Of a stretch of 64,000 nucleotides of DNA, positions 12,702 through 23,741 are shown in pieces. The DNA is from Eutypa lata (taxonomy: Eukaryota; Ascomycota; Sordariomycetes; Xylariales; Diatrypaceae), in NCBI GenBank assembly GCA_022661535.1, contig JAKULF010000011.1:2356001-2420000 (forward strand), in the 5' to 3' direction. The notes beneath the pieces were generated by a model. It saw nothing but the letters and a program-made list of their open reading frames with translations. It had not been told where the DNA came from and ran no database searches. Each line of letters starts with the position of its first letter. The first letter of the stretch is position 1. Both the position numbers and the translations under genes were made by a program.

Positions 12702-12729
12702 GGTAAATCGGGTAATCGGGTAATCGGGT
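12702..12729. repeat. Three 9-base GGTAATCGG-type tandem units
   Basis: Units GGTAAATCG, GGTAATCGG and GTAATCGGG sit exactly at the junction between the GC-rich island and the C-poor tract. Confidence 0.8.
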
Positions 12730-14180
12730 TCTTGTAAACTGCCTAGTGGAGAAGGAAGAAAAAGAGAGTTGGTTAGTGGTGATGTATGTATAGGATAGGA
12801 CGTGGATGGGATGACTATGGTTGGGAAAGAAAGAGAAGATGAGGAGAGTGGAGAGATGAAGAAGATGAAGAAGAAATTTATTGACTAGTTGGATAGACAT
12901 CGGTGGAAAAGTAATGCATTGATTGGAAAGGATGTAATAACAAGACAGGAAATATTTGTGATGAGGAAGAGAAAAGATTTTACCTCGATTGGGTGGAGAG
13001 GTAATTGGTTGATGTTGTAGAAAGTTGAAAAAGTGATGGAAAAAAGATACGCGAGTTGGATTACACGTACACGCGTGGAATGATAAACATAGACTCGAGA
13101 GAAGGACTTACAACAGGATCAATTGGTTGGAAAGAGTGGAAGATGGTAGATAAAGAATACTCGAGAAAGTAATGTCAAAGTGATGGTTTGAAGTGATGAC
13201 TGTTGTTTAATTGTGATGGAAGATGGAAAATACAGAAAAGGTGGGTGGTGGGGAAATAACACCAGGCACGTAGGCGGCTGGGGAGGGAAAGGTGGTGGCA
13301 CATGAAATTAGGCAAATGGATGTATGTACAATGGAATGGGAATGTTTGGGAGACAAGTAGAATGACCATGGGAAATTAGAATCAAGTGAATTTAACGAGG
13401 AGATAATTCATACATACGTGCAAACGAATCTAATCCTAGATGTATATGGTTCAGTAATGATGGGGAGAAAAGCGTTGCTTCCAGCAATGAAGGAGGAATG
13501 GAAGATAAAGAGCTGGCCATACAATTGATGCTTAGGAAGTTGAGGATGATGAAAGGCACAGAGTTCAGGATTTGAAGTGGGAGGAAACTGACCTTAACAA
13601 CGTAGGTGAAAAGTTGGAGTGTAAGAGTCTGTCACTCTGAAGGTGTACGTGTGTGGGTTGATTAGGGCAAAGGGTAGGAAATAAGTACCTTGAGGAATCA
13701 AATTGTTGACGTGAAGATTTTAGGTAGTGTACGTAGACACGAAATTAAAACTGCAATGAGGGTAAAGCAGCCAGGAAACGAACAGGCCAAAAAGGTTGCC
13801 AGGTATGTAGGCAATAAACAAGACGAGGGTGAAATTTTTGAAGTACGTACCTTTGCAGAGACTCTAATGGCAGATGGGATTAGATGAGATACAAGAAGGA
13901 GGGAAAAGTACTCGGAAGATAGTTGTATTTAATAGTAATGCTCTGACTGACTGATTGTATTAACTGATGGATGTAGTTGATCTTTGAAGGAGATGGCACG
14001 AGGCTGAGTACCTGGGATTCCTTTTCTTGGTGTCGAGACACTTGTAGGAGATGATGCAGAAAATAAATCGTTGAAAAGAAAGAGGATGGATTTGATAGGT
14101 AGGTAGCTGGAAGATGAATCAAATTGTAGGCACCAGCTAGATCAATACACAGATCAGGTTTAATACCCAGCCTACTACCA
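12730..14180. other. Strand-asymmetric tract, plus strand nearly free of C
   Basis: For about 1.4 kb the plus strand is made of A, G and T with very little C: I count 4 C in 12781-12900 and 6 C in 13141-13260, with many G in both. Flanking sequence is balanced. The minus-strand ORFs here are Ser/Leu/Pro/Phe-rich simply because of this skew, so no protein is called. Confidence 0.75.
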
Positions 14181-15436
14181 TCACTTACATCACCTAGCAA
14201 CCACATATATAATTTACCTTAGGCAGATGTAACACTTTTAGACACTATCCAATCAGAGATCTTTATTAATGTCACAGATCAGATATCACTACATCAGATA
14301 GGAATAAGACTTAACTACATGATCATGTGCAGCACTATGTCCCCCCCGGTAGGATGTACTTATGTACCTATTTACGCATCTTCAGCCATTACATGCTTAG
14401 TCTTCCATGGTTACGAAGACAATGAACTTATACATACACCCACCATGTACTTTCTAGACTACTGTCTGCTATCACATGGCTGATCTGTTGCAACCGTGAA
14501 AAGACTGTAAATGGGAACAGGCCTGAATGGGAACCATGGTGATCATGACTTCAAGTTAAGTATATAACAGATTATAACAAACACGTTATTTTGTAGGAAC
14601 ACTCTGCAAAGGGTTCACCTTAACCTTGACCATCATTGCAAGAAAACATGATCGAACAACACTTAAATTATATGGGCCTTGATCTTGCATGTCCTAAATT
14701 TATTAAACGTCTTGGCCTATCATCTGTTTACAGAAAACAATAACCATAAACTTGGAGTAATAAAACCCATATATCTGCACATCCCGCCCATTTGCTTGAC
14801 AGTGGTGACATCTTCATTTTCTATATATTAAACATGTAACCTGATTATTCAAGTACTTAGTAGGTTGTCTAATGATTTCCTATATCAATCCAATATTAAA
14901 GCTAAGCAACAGGCTAATAATTTTACCAGGTTCGAAGTGTAGATGTGCATGTGGTTTCTTCTAATGGGATATATCTTTTTCTTAGACGTTGGCATAAGGT
15001 TCGAATCTTGTTTGGTCTATTAATCGAATTCCCAACGTTTCACCATCTCCCCCATTTCGTGAATAACTTGATAGTTACAAAACGATAATTCTGACAGTAA
15101 TCATACAACTACAAGTCAAAGAATGGCGGAAGAGAATGACTTAAATGGAATAGACAATAAGGCCACTTGGACTATGTACCTAGTTAGTATATCATATCCA
15201 TTTACGCTGCCGGACTGTATTTTGATATTGCTTGACGATCTGCCGGAACTTAGGCACCATCCCGGTAAAGGATCAAGGCCTTTCCAGCTTGCTTACCGCT
15301 AACTCGCGTCACCTTCCAGCTTCGGTAAGAACCAGTGAGAGGGGGATCAGGTACCACACGGTAAGTAACCGGGAAGCTGATAGGTCAATTGATGCCCCTC
15401 TTGGCTGACCCATGCTGACCCCACAATAGATACGGG
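14181..15436. other. Intergenic, no supported gene
   Basis: AT-rich spacer upstream of the phosphatase gene. The last part (15230-15430) is less AT-rich and probably holds its promoter. Two GGTTCGAA strings near 14930 and 15000 do not sit in a tRNA-like fold. Confidence 0.5.
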
Positions 15437-15445
15437 AATATAAAA
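15437..15445 (+). promoter_or_regulatory. TATA-like box of the histidine acid phosphatase gene
   Basis: AATATAAAA lies about 100 bases upstream of the ATG at 15542, a usual distance for filamentous ascomycetes. Confidence 0.5.
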
Positions 15446-15541
15446 CGCGGACGTCAAGCTTGCCAAGTTGTTTCAAGCTTTTGCCCAGAGCAGCGCCCCG
15501 AGTCTTAGTTGCGACGAGACAAAAACGAACCGAAACCGAAT

Positions 15542-17493
15542 ATGCATCTCGATCCCATCGCGCCCGCCGCCGCCCTCTTGGCGCTCGTCGGCCAAACCGC
15601 CGCGAGCCCCATCACGGCATCACCTGACGTCGGATCCCCGACGTCCGATGTCTACCCTCCAGCGGGGAGTAAGCAATGATATTCCGTGTTGAGAAATCCC
15701 CCGCCTCGAACTGAAAACTGACCGCGTTATCCTTAGCCACCGTGGATCCTGAGCTCTTCCCGCCCGAGTCTGAAGTTGGCTTCGCCGGGCCTACCCCGAC
15801 CGGCGTCCAGCCGGCCGCTATTCAGACCGCCCAGCTCTACCCTTACAACACAGGGCCCGGCAATCAATTCCCGCTCGTGGCGTCTGAGCCCCACAGCGAG
15901 AGCGAAGAGTCTTCAGACTTCGACATTTTCAAGTATTGGGGAAACCTGTCGCCATGGTATTCCCTGTCTTCCGCTGACTTCGGGCTACCTGATGCGAGCC
16001 CGCTCATCCCGGATGGCTGTACCATCACCCAGATGCACCTTTTGTATCGCCATGGTGCGAGGTACCCCACTAGTGACGCGGCGCCCGAGACGTTTGCCTC
16101 CAAGCTCCAGAATGCTACCGAGGAAGGTTTCGAGGTTTCGGGCGATTTGGCTTTCCTCTCCGATTGGACGTACAAGCTCGGCGCGGAGCTGCTGACGCCA
16201 TTTGGTAGAAGCCAGGAGTTCTTGTTGGGCCTCCAGCATCGCCAGCTATACGGCCACCTCCTCAACAACTTCACGGAGTCTAAGACCATCCCCGTCTTCC
16301 GGACCGAATCTCAAGATCGCATGGTCAAGACGGCCGAGAATTTCATGGCTGGGTTCTTTGGCGTGCCGGAATACCTGGATCAGGTCAATCTGGAGATTCT
16401 CGTCGAGGCCGGTGGCGTGAACAACTCGGGCGCCCCCTACGAAATCTGCACAAATGCGAATGTTGGCAGTCGTGGAAATATTGGAAACACAGTGGCGGCG
16501 GAGTTTGCGAACGACGCTTTCAACGCGACTCTCGCTCGTCTTAACGCACAGGCATGCAATCTCCTCTATCTAGGTACCAGTACCTTCAATTAACAAGTTA
16601 TGTGTAGGTCTCCGGTCTGGAGTTCACGCCAACTGACGCGATCGCCATGCTTCAGCTCTGCTCCTACGAGACTGTCGCTCTCGGGTATTCGGTATTCTGT
16701 GGGCTCTTCAGCGAAGAGGATTTCGTGAACTACGAGTACTACTATGATCTTGTACGTATTGCTGATTCTCAAACCCTTTTTGCTCTTAGTTCTGTCAGTC
16801 AGTTGGAAACATAGACTAAGTGACTCTCCAAGGCATTCTACTACAGCAACGGCCCCGGTTCGCCGGTCTCGGCTGCCCAAGGAAAGGGGTATCTGCAGGA
16901 ATTCGTCGCTCGCTTCACCGGAGAGTACCCAGAAGGCTGGTCGGCTCTGAACACGACGTACGACAACTCGTCCACGTACTTCCCGCTAAACCAGTCCATC
17001 TACGCCGATGCTACTCATGAGGTCGTTGTCCTAGACACCCTGACGGCTTTTAACCTTACGGCGCTGTTTGACGGGCCTCCATTGAGCCTCACAGAGGACC
17101 AGAAGCAGAACACCTTCTCTGCTAGCAAACTTGTACCCTTCGCGACGCATTTCACCGTCCAGGTTCTTGAGTGCCCGGCGTATCAGCCGACTAAGCAGAT
17201 TAGGTTCATCGTGTAAGTACTCACTCTGCCCCTCCCCCCCTACTCAACGTGTCTTTTCGAGGTACGTCTGAGTGAACAGCTAGCTGATAGACCTGGCCAG
17301 AAACGATGCTGTTATCCCCATCTCGAACTCCCACCAGGGCTGCCCAGAGGACCCTCATGGTCTCTGCTCGTTCGACCATGTCGTTGGGATTCTCCAAGAT
17401 CGTATCAGTGAGATCGACTTCGACTACGACTGCTTTGCCAACTACACAGCTGAAGCTGGCTATGACTACAATGGCAGAGCACCTACATCCTGA
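15542..17493 (+). CDS. Secreted histidine acid phosphatase (phytase-like)
   Basis: Five exons: 15542-15668, 15737-16551, 16608-16751, 16833-17212, 17301-17493, giving 552 residues. An N-terminal hydrophobic stretch (APAAALLALVG) ending near TAAS looks like a signal peptide. The catalytic RHGARYPT motif of branch-2 histidine acid phosphatases is at 147-154, and the partner acid-base motif is the H-E pair at 424-425 (YADATHE). Several N-glycosylation sequons (NAT, NFT, NTT, NQS) and paired cysteines fit an extracellular enzyme. It should release phosphate from phytate or other monoesters outside the cell. Intron 2 (16552-16607) only works with a GC-AG boundary (CAG|GCATGC): the nearby GT donors give the wrong phase and a stop, while GC joins LNAQ to VSGLEFTPTD in frame. 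Whether it is a true phytase or a general acid phosphatase is open. Confidence 0.92.
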
Positions 17494-18511
17494 AATATGG
17501 ATTGTAGAAGGCAAATGAAACTTAAGATGAAAGATTTCATGTTGCAATATAATTATATATTTCTACCTTTCTAATAGCTATTGTCAGATAGTTTAATCAT
17601 TCATATGACTTTATCACAATCAATGGCAAGATACTTTTACAAGCGAGCATATATATATGGTACCATGGATGACTCTCCCGGTTGCTATATGTTCTTGTTC
17701 GCCGATCGGAACTGATATTTTGAGGTAACACATCCAGGTACAATAGACTTTGATCCTGAACCTGAGAGTAACATCTGCAAGACGTAGAGTAAGAGACCGC
17801 AACAGGAGTGCGGAGCGGGACAACTCCGAAAATGCCAGAGTAGACTATGTACCCCACTCAGAGCACACTCACTATGATAGTCGCGGAAAGACCAAGGCCA
17901 GGCTGTCTCTCCGTCGCTATATGATCATCCGTGTGGACAATTTAGAAGGGATGAACAATGATCGGGGTCTTAATTCGAAAGAACAAATACCCCACATACG
18001 CTGAGTACTCACTCTGCTTTAGATCAGCCCGTTCGTCACTTCACTCTGGTCGCCAAGTCTGTAATTTGCTAGGCAGTGCTTTTAAAACGAGACAAACGTA
18101 ACAAGGAGGATGAGGAGGAACGAGGCGAGTTGAACGTTAAGCACCACAACCAGATAGATATCCCCTCCCTTCCTTTGTTCTTGATTTAAGGTACCCATGT
18201 ACCTACGTACTTAAAGAAACAAGCATATACATATAGACTAAAAAAGGAAGCGAGGGAGCATTGGTTTACTTGTTCAATACAAGTTATGATTGAGACTTTA
18301 GCGTGTTAAAATTCCAGGTTCGCCGTAACCGCGCTACGTAATAAGAGCTGGATCTTCACTCTTCCTTACTTCTCCCCCTCACACGATCTAAAGCCTACTT
18401 TTAATTACCTTTCGTTGCATTGAATCCAAAATGCTGTATTGCTTAACAGCAAAATAGAAAGAAAAAAAATAAATAAATAGGAAAGTGGAAAGTCTGACTC
18501 ATTATGCGATT
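17494..18511. other. Convergent intergenic spacer, no supported gene
   Basis: Lies between the 3' ends of the phosphatase gene and the minus-strand ribosome-inactivating protein gene. No ORF with family character was seen. Confidence 0.55.
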
Positions 18512-20260
18512 CTACATCCAGGTGACCTGCACCTCAACCTCCCCATAGGCGCCCGTGATTCGCTTACTTTCCGACTTCTTATACAAAGGCTGAAACTCAG
18601 CGGATCCATTGGCAATCTCGTCGTCGGGGCTGAGGGAGTCGTAGTCCCAGAGTTTCGCGTTGACTAGCAACGCGTCCCGCGTCGACACGGCCACAATAGT
18701 CCGTACTAGTGGGATGGGATTATTGGGTGCCACATCGATGTACGTATTTTTATCCCTGAGGAAGAGCTGGCTTTGTCCATGCCCATTATTGGCGGTGACG
18801 TTACCGTACACGTTGGCAGGGTCCTCGTTATCCCCGTTGATCAAAACGATGGCGATTTGTGCGTACAGACCGTCACTGATGGCCATGTAGCTCACAGTCG
18901 CCGAGCCATAGGTGCCGTCAACTTGGGTGTAGTTTACGACGTCGTACTGTGTGTAGTAATCGAAAGGCACGAACTGGATGGTTCCTTGGGCGATGGGATC
19001 GTCCGGGGAGAGGGAGTCGTAATCCCAGAGATCCAGCTCGATGCCGAGTTCATCTGCGGCAGACAATGCTCGAGTCGGACCTTCGAGGAGAACGTCTTCG
19101 CCAGGTTTAATTTCGACGGATTCGTGCTGTCCGCGACTCCAGAGCGACGCCGTGTTAACGCTGTCAATCACCCTGATGTCACCGTACAGGTTGCCTGGAT
19201 CTTCCCCGTCAATGCTGTTGATGCGAACGTAGAAGATCTCGAGCAGTGGCTGTCCCTGTGCCCACGTGGTGGTGGTTAATGCCACAGTCATGTGGTTGTT
19301 GGTCATATCGGCGAGGGAACGTGCTGTCCGAGGTGAACTAGTGGTGTCGATTAGATGCATGATACCAAGAGCGAGGATGGCGGCTGTGAAAGACCATATA
19401 TCTGTCGATTCCCCGTTGAAGTCCCAAGTGTGGCCTTCGTTTCGCGTCCTCTGCACGGCGTTGGAAAGACGACCCCAGCTGCGCACTTGGCTGGTATAGT
19501 GTTCCCCCGGGGAAGATTCATTCCACCAAGCCGTTTCGATCAGGGCAGAGATGGAACGCAGCCTGGTAGCTTCAGCGAGGGTGAATGATAGTGTGAGGAC
19601 GGAGCGCGCGATTGGCGTCAAGTCGGTGCTGGAGTTTATCTCGGTTGTTGCAAGGGTCCGGATGGCTTCGCCGATGCGCCTGGCGCTCAGGGGTATGTCT
19701 TGTAGTCTCCAACCTGCAACCCGCGTCAGAGCCACATAGCTCTCTCGGAGACTTAGGAGCTGAGTCGTAGCACCCGGATCCACAATGGTGGCAGCGCCTC
19801 CGCCTTCATGTCCCAGCTCGTACCAGACAGTAGTGTTTGGTCGACGCCAGGCAACCAGATAGAGGTTGTCTGTCCGGAGTCTCACGGTGAGGGTATGGGT
19901 TGTACCGTGGTCGTCGGTGTATGAGAGAACAATGTCAAAGAATTCAAGTGTGCCACCCGGGGGGACCTGGGGGGCCAATGTGCCGACACTTTCGATGTAG
20001 TCTCCCACTGCTAGTTCGCGGCGAAGCTGTTGTATATTCTGGATGTAAGAATCCGCACCGTCGTCGATGTCGAATCTGATGGAGAATTGCTTTGATGTAT
20101 CTTAGAGGAATTAGTCTTAAGCTGTGTAATGACTATGATGAAGAAGGAGAATGTGATGCTAAACCTTTACCTTTTCAGGTACCGACTGGTTCTTTGAGCG
20201 TTGAGGCTGGATTATGAAAACTGAGAATGCTGGCGTTTCACACTGATCATGGTGCTTCAT
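18512..20260 (-). CDS. Ribosome-inactivating protein (rRNA N-glycosidase domain) with two C2-like repeats
   Basis: Minus-strand exons are 20260-20171 and 20089-18512, giving 555 residues. The 81-base intron (GTAAAG...CAAAG) joins in phase 0 and restores the N-terminal strand of the fold. Residues about 31-310 match the plant and bacterial ribosome-inactivating protein fold. All five expected active-site residues are visible: Y107 (DNLYLVAW), Y148 (RESYVALTRVAGW), E203 and R206 (LAEATRLRS) and W235 (SWGRLS). The family removes one adenine from the sarcin-ricin loop of large rRNA. Two tandem repeats of about 110 residues follow, each with E-D-P-x-N-x-Y-G and a nearly identical LWDYDSLSPDDxIAxG motif; the D-x-D...D-D spacing recalls C2 domains, and the layout also recalls the DUF6598 partner of some plant homologs. 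No signal peptide is seen, so the protein is probably cytosolic or released by another route. The gene appears intact. Confidence 0.87.
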
Positions 20261-20431
20261 GGAGGAATCAAGTCTCTTTATAGAGACATAGCCCAAACAC
20301 TACTTCATAACCACATGCATAACCTTTTTATGAAGAGTCCGAGGCATTGAAACCAATCATCAGCACATAATCCGCACTGATCAGGACTATCACAGCTATT
20401 CTTCTAGGTTTTGGGCAATGCCTCCTCGCCC

Positions 20432-20870
20432 TCAGCTTTCAGCAGACAGAAGGCGAGTCCGCATAAGCGCCGCATTCGGCAGGTGCTCTGTATTCAGCTT
20501 CCAAGAGGCCGAGCTAGTACCATAATAGGCACGCCCGGCAGTTGGAGCAGTAAAGCCTATGTCGCTCGTTGGTTCGATGTTTATTAACGAAGAATAAATT
20601 TGCTTTATTTGCTGCTGTGTGATGGTAGCATTGGTCGCTGGAAGCTCCGGCACTTTAGCAAGTAGTATAGGGTTACATTTTAAACAAAAATATGCGCCAA
20701 GCTGTCGTATTGTACGTCTGCTTACCAGCGCGCATTCCGAGCTTGAGAAATGAAGTGTTCCCAGCCCAATCTCATACCTCCTCGCCCTTGAGTGCCAGAA
20801 GTCTTCAGGAAATCAGTAGAAAATGCAGTTAATACTGAGAAGTACAAGAGTTATAATTATTGCAAAAAGG
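20432..20870 (-). pseudogene. Unrecognised gene relic
   Basis: Two coding-like blocks lie on the minus strand. The upstream one (about 20825-20732) reads STDFLKTSGTQGRGG then MRLGWEHFISQARNAR and ends at a good GTAAGC donor. The second, 20653-20432, reads PELPATNATITQQQIKQIY onwards for 73 residues. The obvious acceptor does not join them in a common frame, and no start codon or signal peptide was found upstream. I do not recognise the family. It could be a broken gene or exons of a gene I cannot model. Confidence 0.3.
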
Positions 20871-21290
20871 CGGTGAGATGAATACCTGCTTTTCCGCGTC
20901 TTGCTCTTTAGTTATAAAGGTTGTAATCTTGACTGTACCTCAGACACAGATATATAGCGCAGCAATAATGCTAGATCGCCGGGCTAGTACTAAAATTTCG
21001 CCTATTCAAGGAGCATCATACGACAATTGCCTTGAGGGCTAAGCGATCTCTCGAGTAAGTGGGGACGTCCTGAAGCATCTCGCCTACGAGACAGGCAATG
21101 GCGTATCTGCCAACATAATCATGCAATTCCAGGGACACGAGGACGTTCCATAGCCAGTCGAATATATGTCTCCGAGGAAAGGAAACATGATTGATGCGAC
21201 CTTACGTCATAGCAGGACGAATCTTGTAGCTGGATCTCGTACAGCACGGGCTCTAGTTGTGTGCTAGCTCCCTGCTACATTGTGATCTCA

Positions 21291-21772
21291 TCAGTCATAC
21301 ATCGGTATAGCACTTGATGCTGGTAGGCTTAGGTTGAATATTGCCAAGATACGGATCAATATTGGACAGCAAGCGTTCATCTTGGGCACGGTGTTGTTAA
21401 AGTATTCGCTAAAATCATAGTCGGGTTAAATCTCCAAGATCTGCTTCATGACTTCCTGTCATTGTATTGTATTGCGTGTCAGCTCGTGAACGTTGTAGAG
21501 CCGCAAAGCAACTGGCAGGGATATAATGCGTACTTGGATGGTACCATTGAATGTCTTGTTCTCTCCATCTACTACGAAGCCTCTCCAGATGACGGGTGAC
21601 TCTACGTAGCCTTTGGGTAGGATACTTTTGGTAGTGAAGTCCTCCGAAATCTCCTGCTATGGAGATATTAACATAAGGGAGAAAGTGTTAGTAGGTAGAG
21701 GGGAGTTAACTATACCATGGCTGCTGCTGCTGCGGTGAGACCAGCCCACATAATTAGAGTGAAGAACAGCAT
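21291..21772 (-). pseudogene. Disabled small secreted protein gene
   Basis: Minus-strand exons 21772-21716, 21656-21534 and 21455 onwards join in phase 0 through introns of 59 and 78 bases with good boundaries. The N-terminus is a signal peptide (MLFFTLIMWAGLTAAAAA). The body has the V-I-W-R-G-F...F-N-G-T-I-Q-E-V pattern of a fungal secreted family that usually continues with an I-x-P-D-[FY] block. Here the codon before PDYDF is TAA (21428-21426), after which the frame stays open to 21291. A C-to-T change in a CAA codon would explain the stop. Read literally, the product is 69 residues; family length suggests it is truncated. Confidence 0.45.
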
Positions 21773-22732
21773 GTCGTTGATGGTGGTATGTAGAATGATT
21801 GAGTCTGTGAAAATGTTGGAGGTTTGTGGCGGTTAGCCATTATCGTCACGAAGGTCTTTAGTTGTATTTATGTTTAAGAGTTAACATATGGGAAAGAGGA
21901 TAAGCACATATATTTCTAGGCAACAGAGAATATGCGTCAAGAAAGACCTCCCCACTGAGGTATCCCCTCAAGTCCCACTCTCAAAGTTACATGCCCACCT
22001 TTTAAAAACCACATAAATGGCCTGCATAATATCAGTCTGTCAAAAGCATTAAACACAAAAGCAAGGAATATCTAAAGTTTTAAGTGGAAGCTCACTCCCA
22101 CGTTATATCCAATTGCCATTATATTGTCACTCTAGGTAATATATTGCGAGAGGATTTAATGTATGATTACTATTTCACAATGCTAAAGTCTCAATCCAAT
22201 TCTTGGCCTTTAGTCGCTATAGACATATGGTAAAATACAACGTATAGTGTACATGTAGAGTGGCAGAAGACAAACGTAATGTTACTGTTGATAACTATAG
22301 ATAGTATGCAATAATTATATCAATAGGATACGCATTTCTCAATAATGTACGAAGTACAAACGTAAAACAATGGCTGTCTTGATAGAACACCACATTCATC
22401 GGTCAAGGTTCAGACTCTCATAGATACACCATATTAACCTACGCCATTAGGAAGAAACTGTGATAGACTTTGTCCAAAAAGTAAGAACTCTTTGTTCGCC
22501 TTTGTGTTTGATAATGATCTGCAGAATCCTTCGATCCCCTAAATCCTTCTCCTACCCATTCCAGCTGGAAGAGAACCCACTAAATTGAGGCACGGTGATC
22601 TAGGGCGATTATTTATAAATGATTTACGACGCATCGGCAGATCGTCAAATATGCCTTTGCTGTTAACGGTAGGCCAGATATCTTGCCATGCTCAGCCGCA
22701 CGCTTCTTGGGCTCAACGTTCTAGATATCTAT
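21773..22732. other. Intergenic, no supported gene
   Basis: AT-rich divergent spacer between the disabled secreted-protein gene (minus) and the cysteine-rich gene (plus). No ORF worth calling. Confidence 0.55.
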
Positions 22733-22740
22733 CTATAAGA
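22733..22740 (+). promoter_or_regulatory. TATA-like box of the cysteine-rich secreted protein gene
   Basis: CTATAAGA lies about 120 bases upstream of the ATG at 22860 and is followed by a pyrimidine-rich stretch as in many fungal core promoters. Confidence 0.4.
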
Positions 22741-22859
22741 ACCACCTTCGCTCTTTTCTTTGCATCACCTCATCTACCATGACCTTTTCATCAACCGAGG
22801 GCGAGTCACAACCAATATTCCCCGAACTTCTTGACAACTAGCCCACCAACGAAACAATT

Positions 22860-23165
22860 ATGCAGTTTTCTATCCTGAACATCGTCGCTGCCGTAGTGGC
22901 ATCCGCTACGCTCATTGCAGCTGGTCCTGTGCCAGAGGGTCTCGTTCCCCGTACATGTGTAAGTGACCATAGGCCCAGCAACCTATCGATCCAATCTCTA
23001 TGATTGCTTCTAAGACGAGGAAAAACGAGAGGAAAACGCTGACAACAAGCTTTTAAGTCCGGCGTCGGTACTTGCGGCGATCTCATCTGCAAGGTGGACA
23101 GTGGCTGCACTTGCGATAATGCGGGCTGCCTAGAGGAATCGAGCCGGATCTGCACTTGTGCTTAA
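22860..23165 (+). CDS. Small secreted eight-cysteine protein (knottin-like spacing)
   Basis: Exons 22860-22958 and 23058-23165 join in phase 0 across a 99-base intron (GTAAGT...TTTTAAG), giving 68 residues. Residues 1 to about 21 are a clear signal peptide (MQFSILNIVAAVVASATLIAA); a short GPVPEGLVPR segment follows. The mature part from T32 has eight cysteines at 33, 39, 44, 50, 52, 57, 65 and 67, that is C-x5-C-x4-C-x5-C-x-C-x4-C-x7-C-x-C. The first six spacings (C-x(3-6)-C-x4-C-x(4-5)-C-x-C-x4-C, including the GCTC box) resemble the cystine knot of cyclotides and other knottins. The last pair is extra. Role unknown: candidate effector or antimicrobial peptide. Both exons are too short for usual ORF cut-offs. 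Confidence 0.75.
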
Positions 23166-23741
23166 CTTAAGTTTCACCCAACTAAACCCGCTTCATATAT
23201 AGCTGGATGCGTGGAAAACTGGCTTCTTCTAGAAATACTATCTAGTTACTTTCACATGATCTCTTATTTAGAGATTAAGTCCACGAAGTAGATAGACAAT
23301 TTAGAAACATATCACAAATAACCATATAACTTCACTATAGGTAAGAATATGACATGATGATGCGAGTGGGACGGTAGCAATGAGTTACCCATGCACTATG
23401 TCATTCTTCTCAAACAACCCTGCCCCTTCATTACTGTAACAATCTGTGATATAAAAAATATCGTAAGCTGAAAGAAGGCTTGACATAAGAGACTCACATA
23501 GTACATAAATCGATCGTTTATTATGTAATAACCTTACGTCCGGGATGTGCCACGTGACTTTGACGGGGCGGATGTAGACGAAGGGATGATAATGTAATGA
23601 TTGTGTGTAGACCTCTATACCAAATTCTATGGTATTGCTGCGTTGAAGGGATCGGCCTTTTATACAGTCCCTGGTTTCTCCATTGGATTGTGCTTACCCC
23701 TACCTACTAGGAAAGCTTAATAACTTCCGGTATTCATCATC
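23166..23741. other. Intergenic, no supported gene
   Basis: AT-rich spacer between the cysteine-rich gene and the dehydrogenase relic. It contains an isolated CACGTG palindrome near 23551 but no ORF of interest. Confidence 0.55.

Noticed and set aside
14930..15010. GGTTCGAA strings suggestive of a tRNA T-loop
   Set aside because: No acceptor or anticodon stem could be paired around either string.
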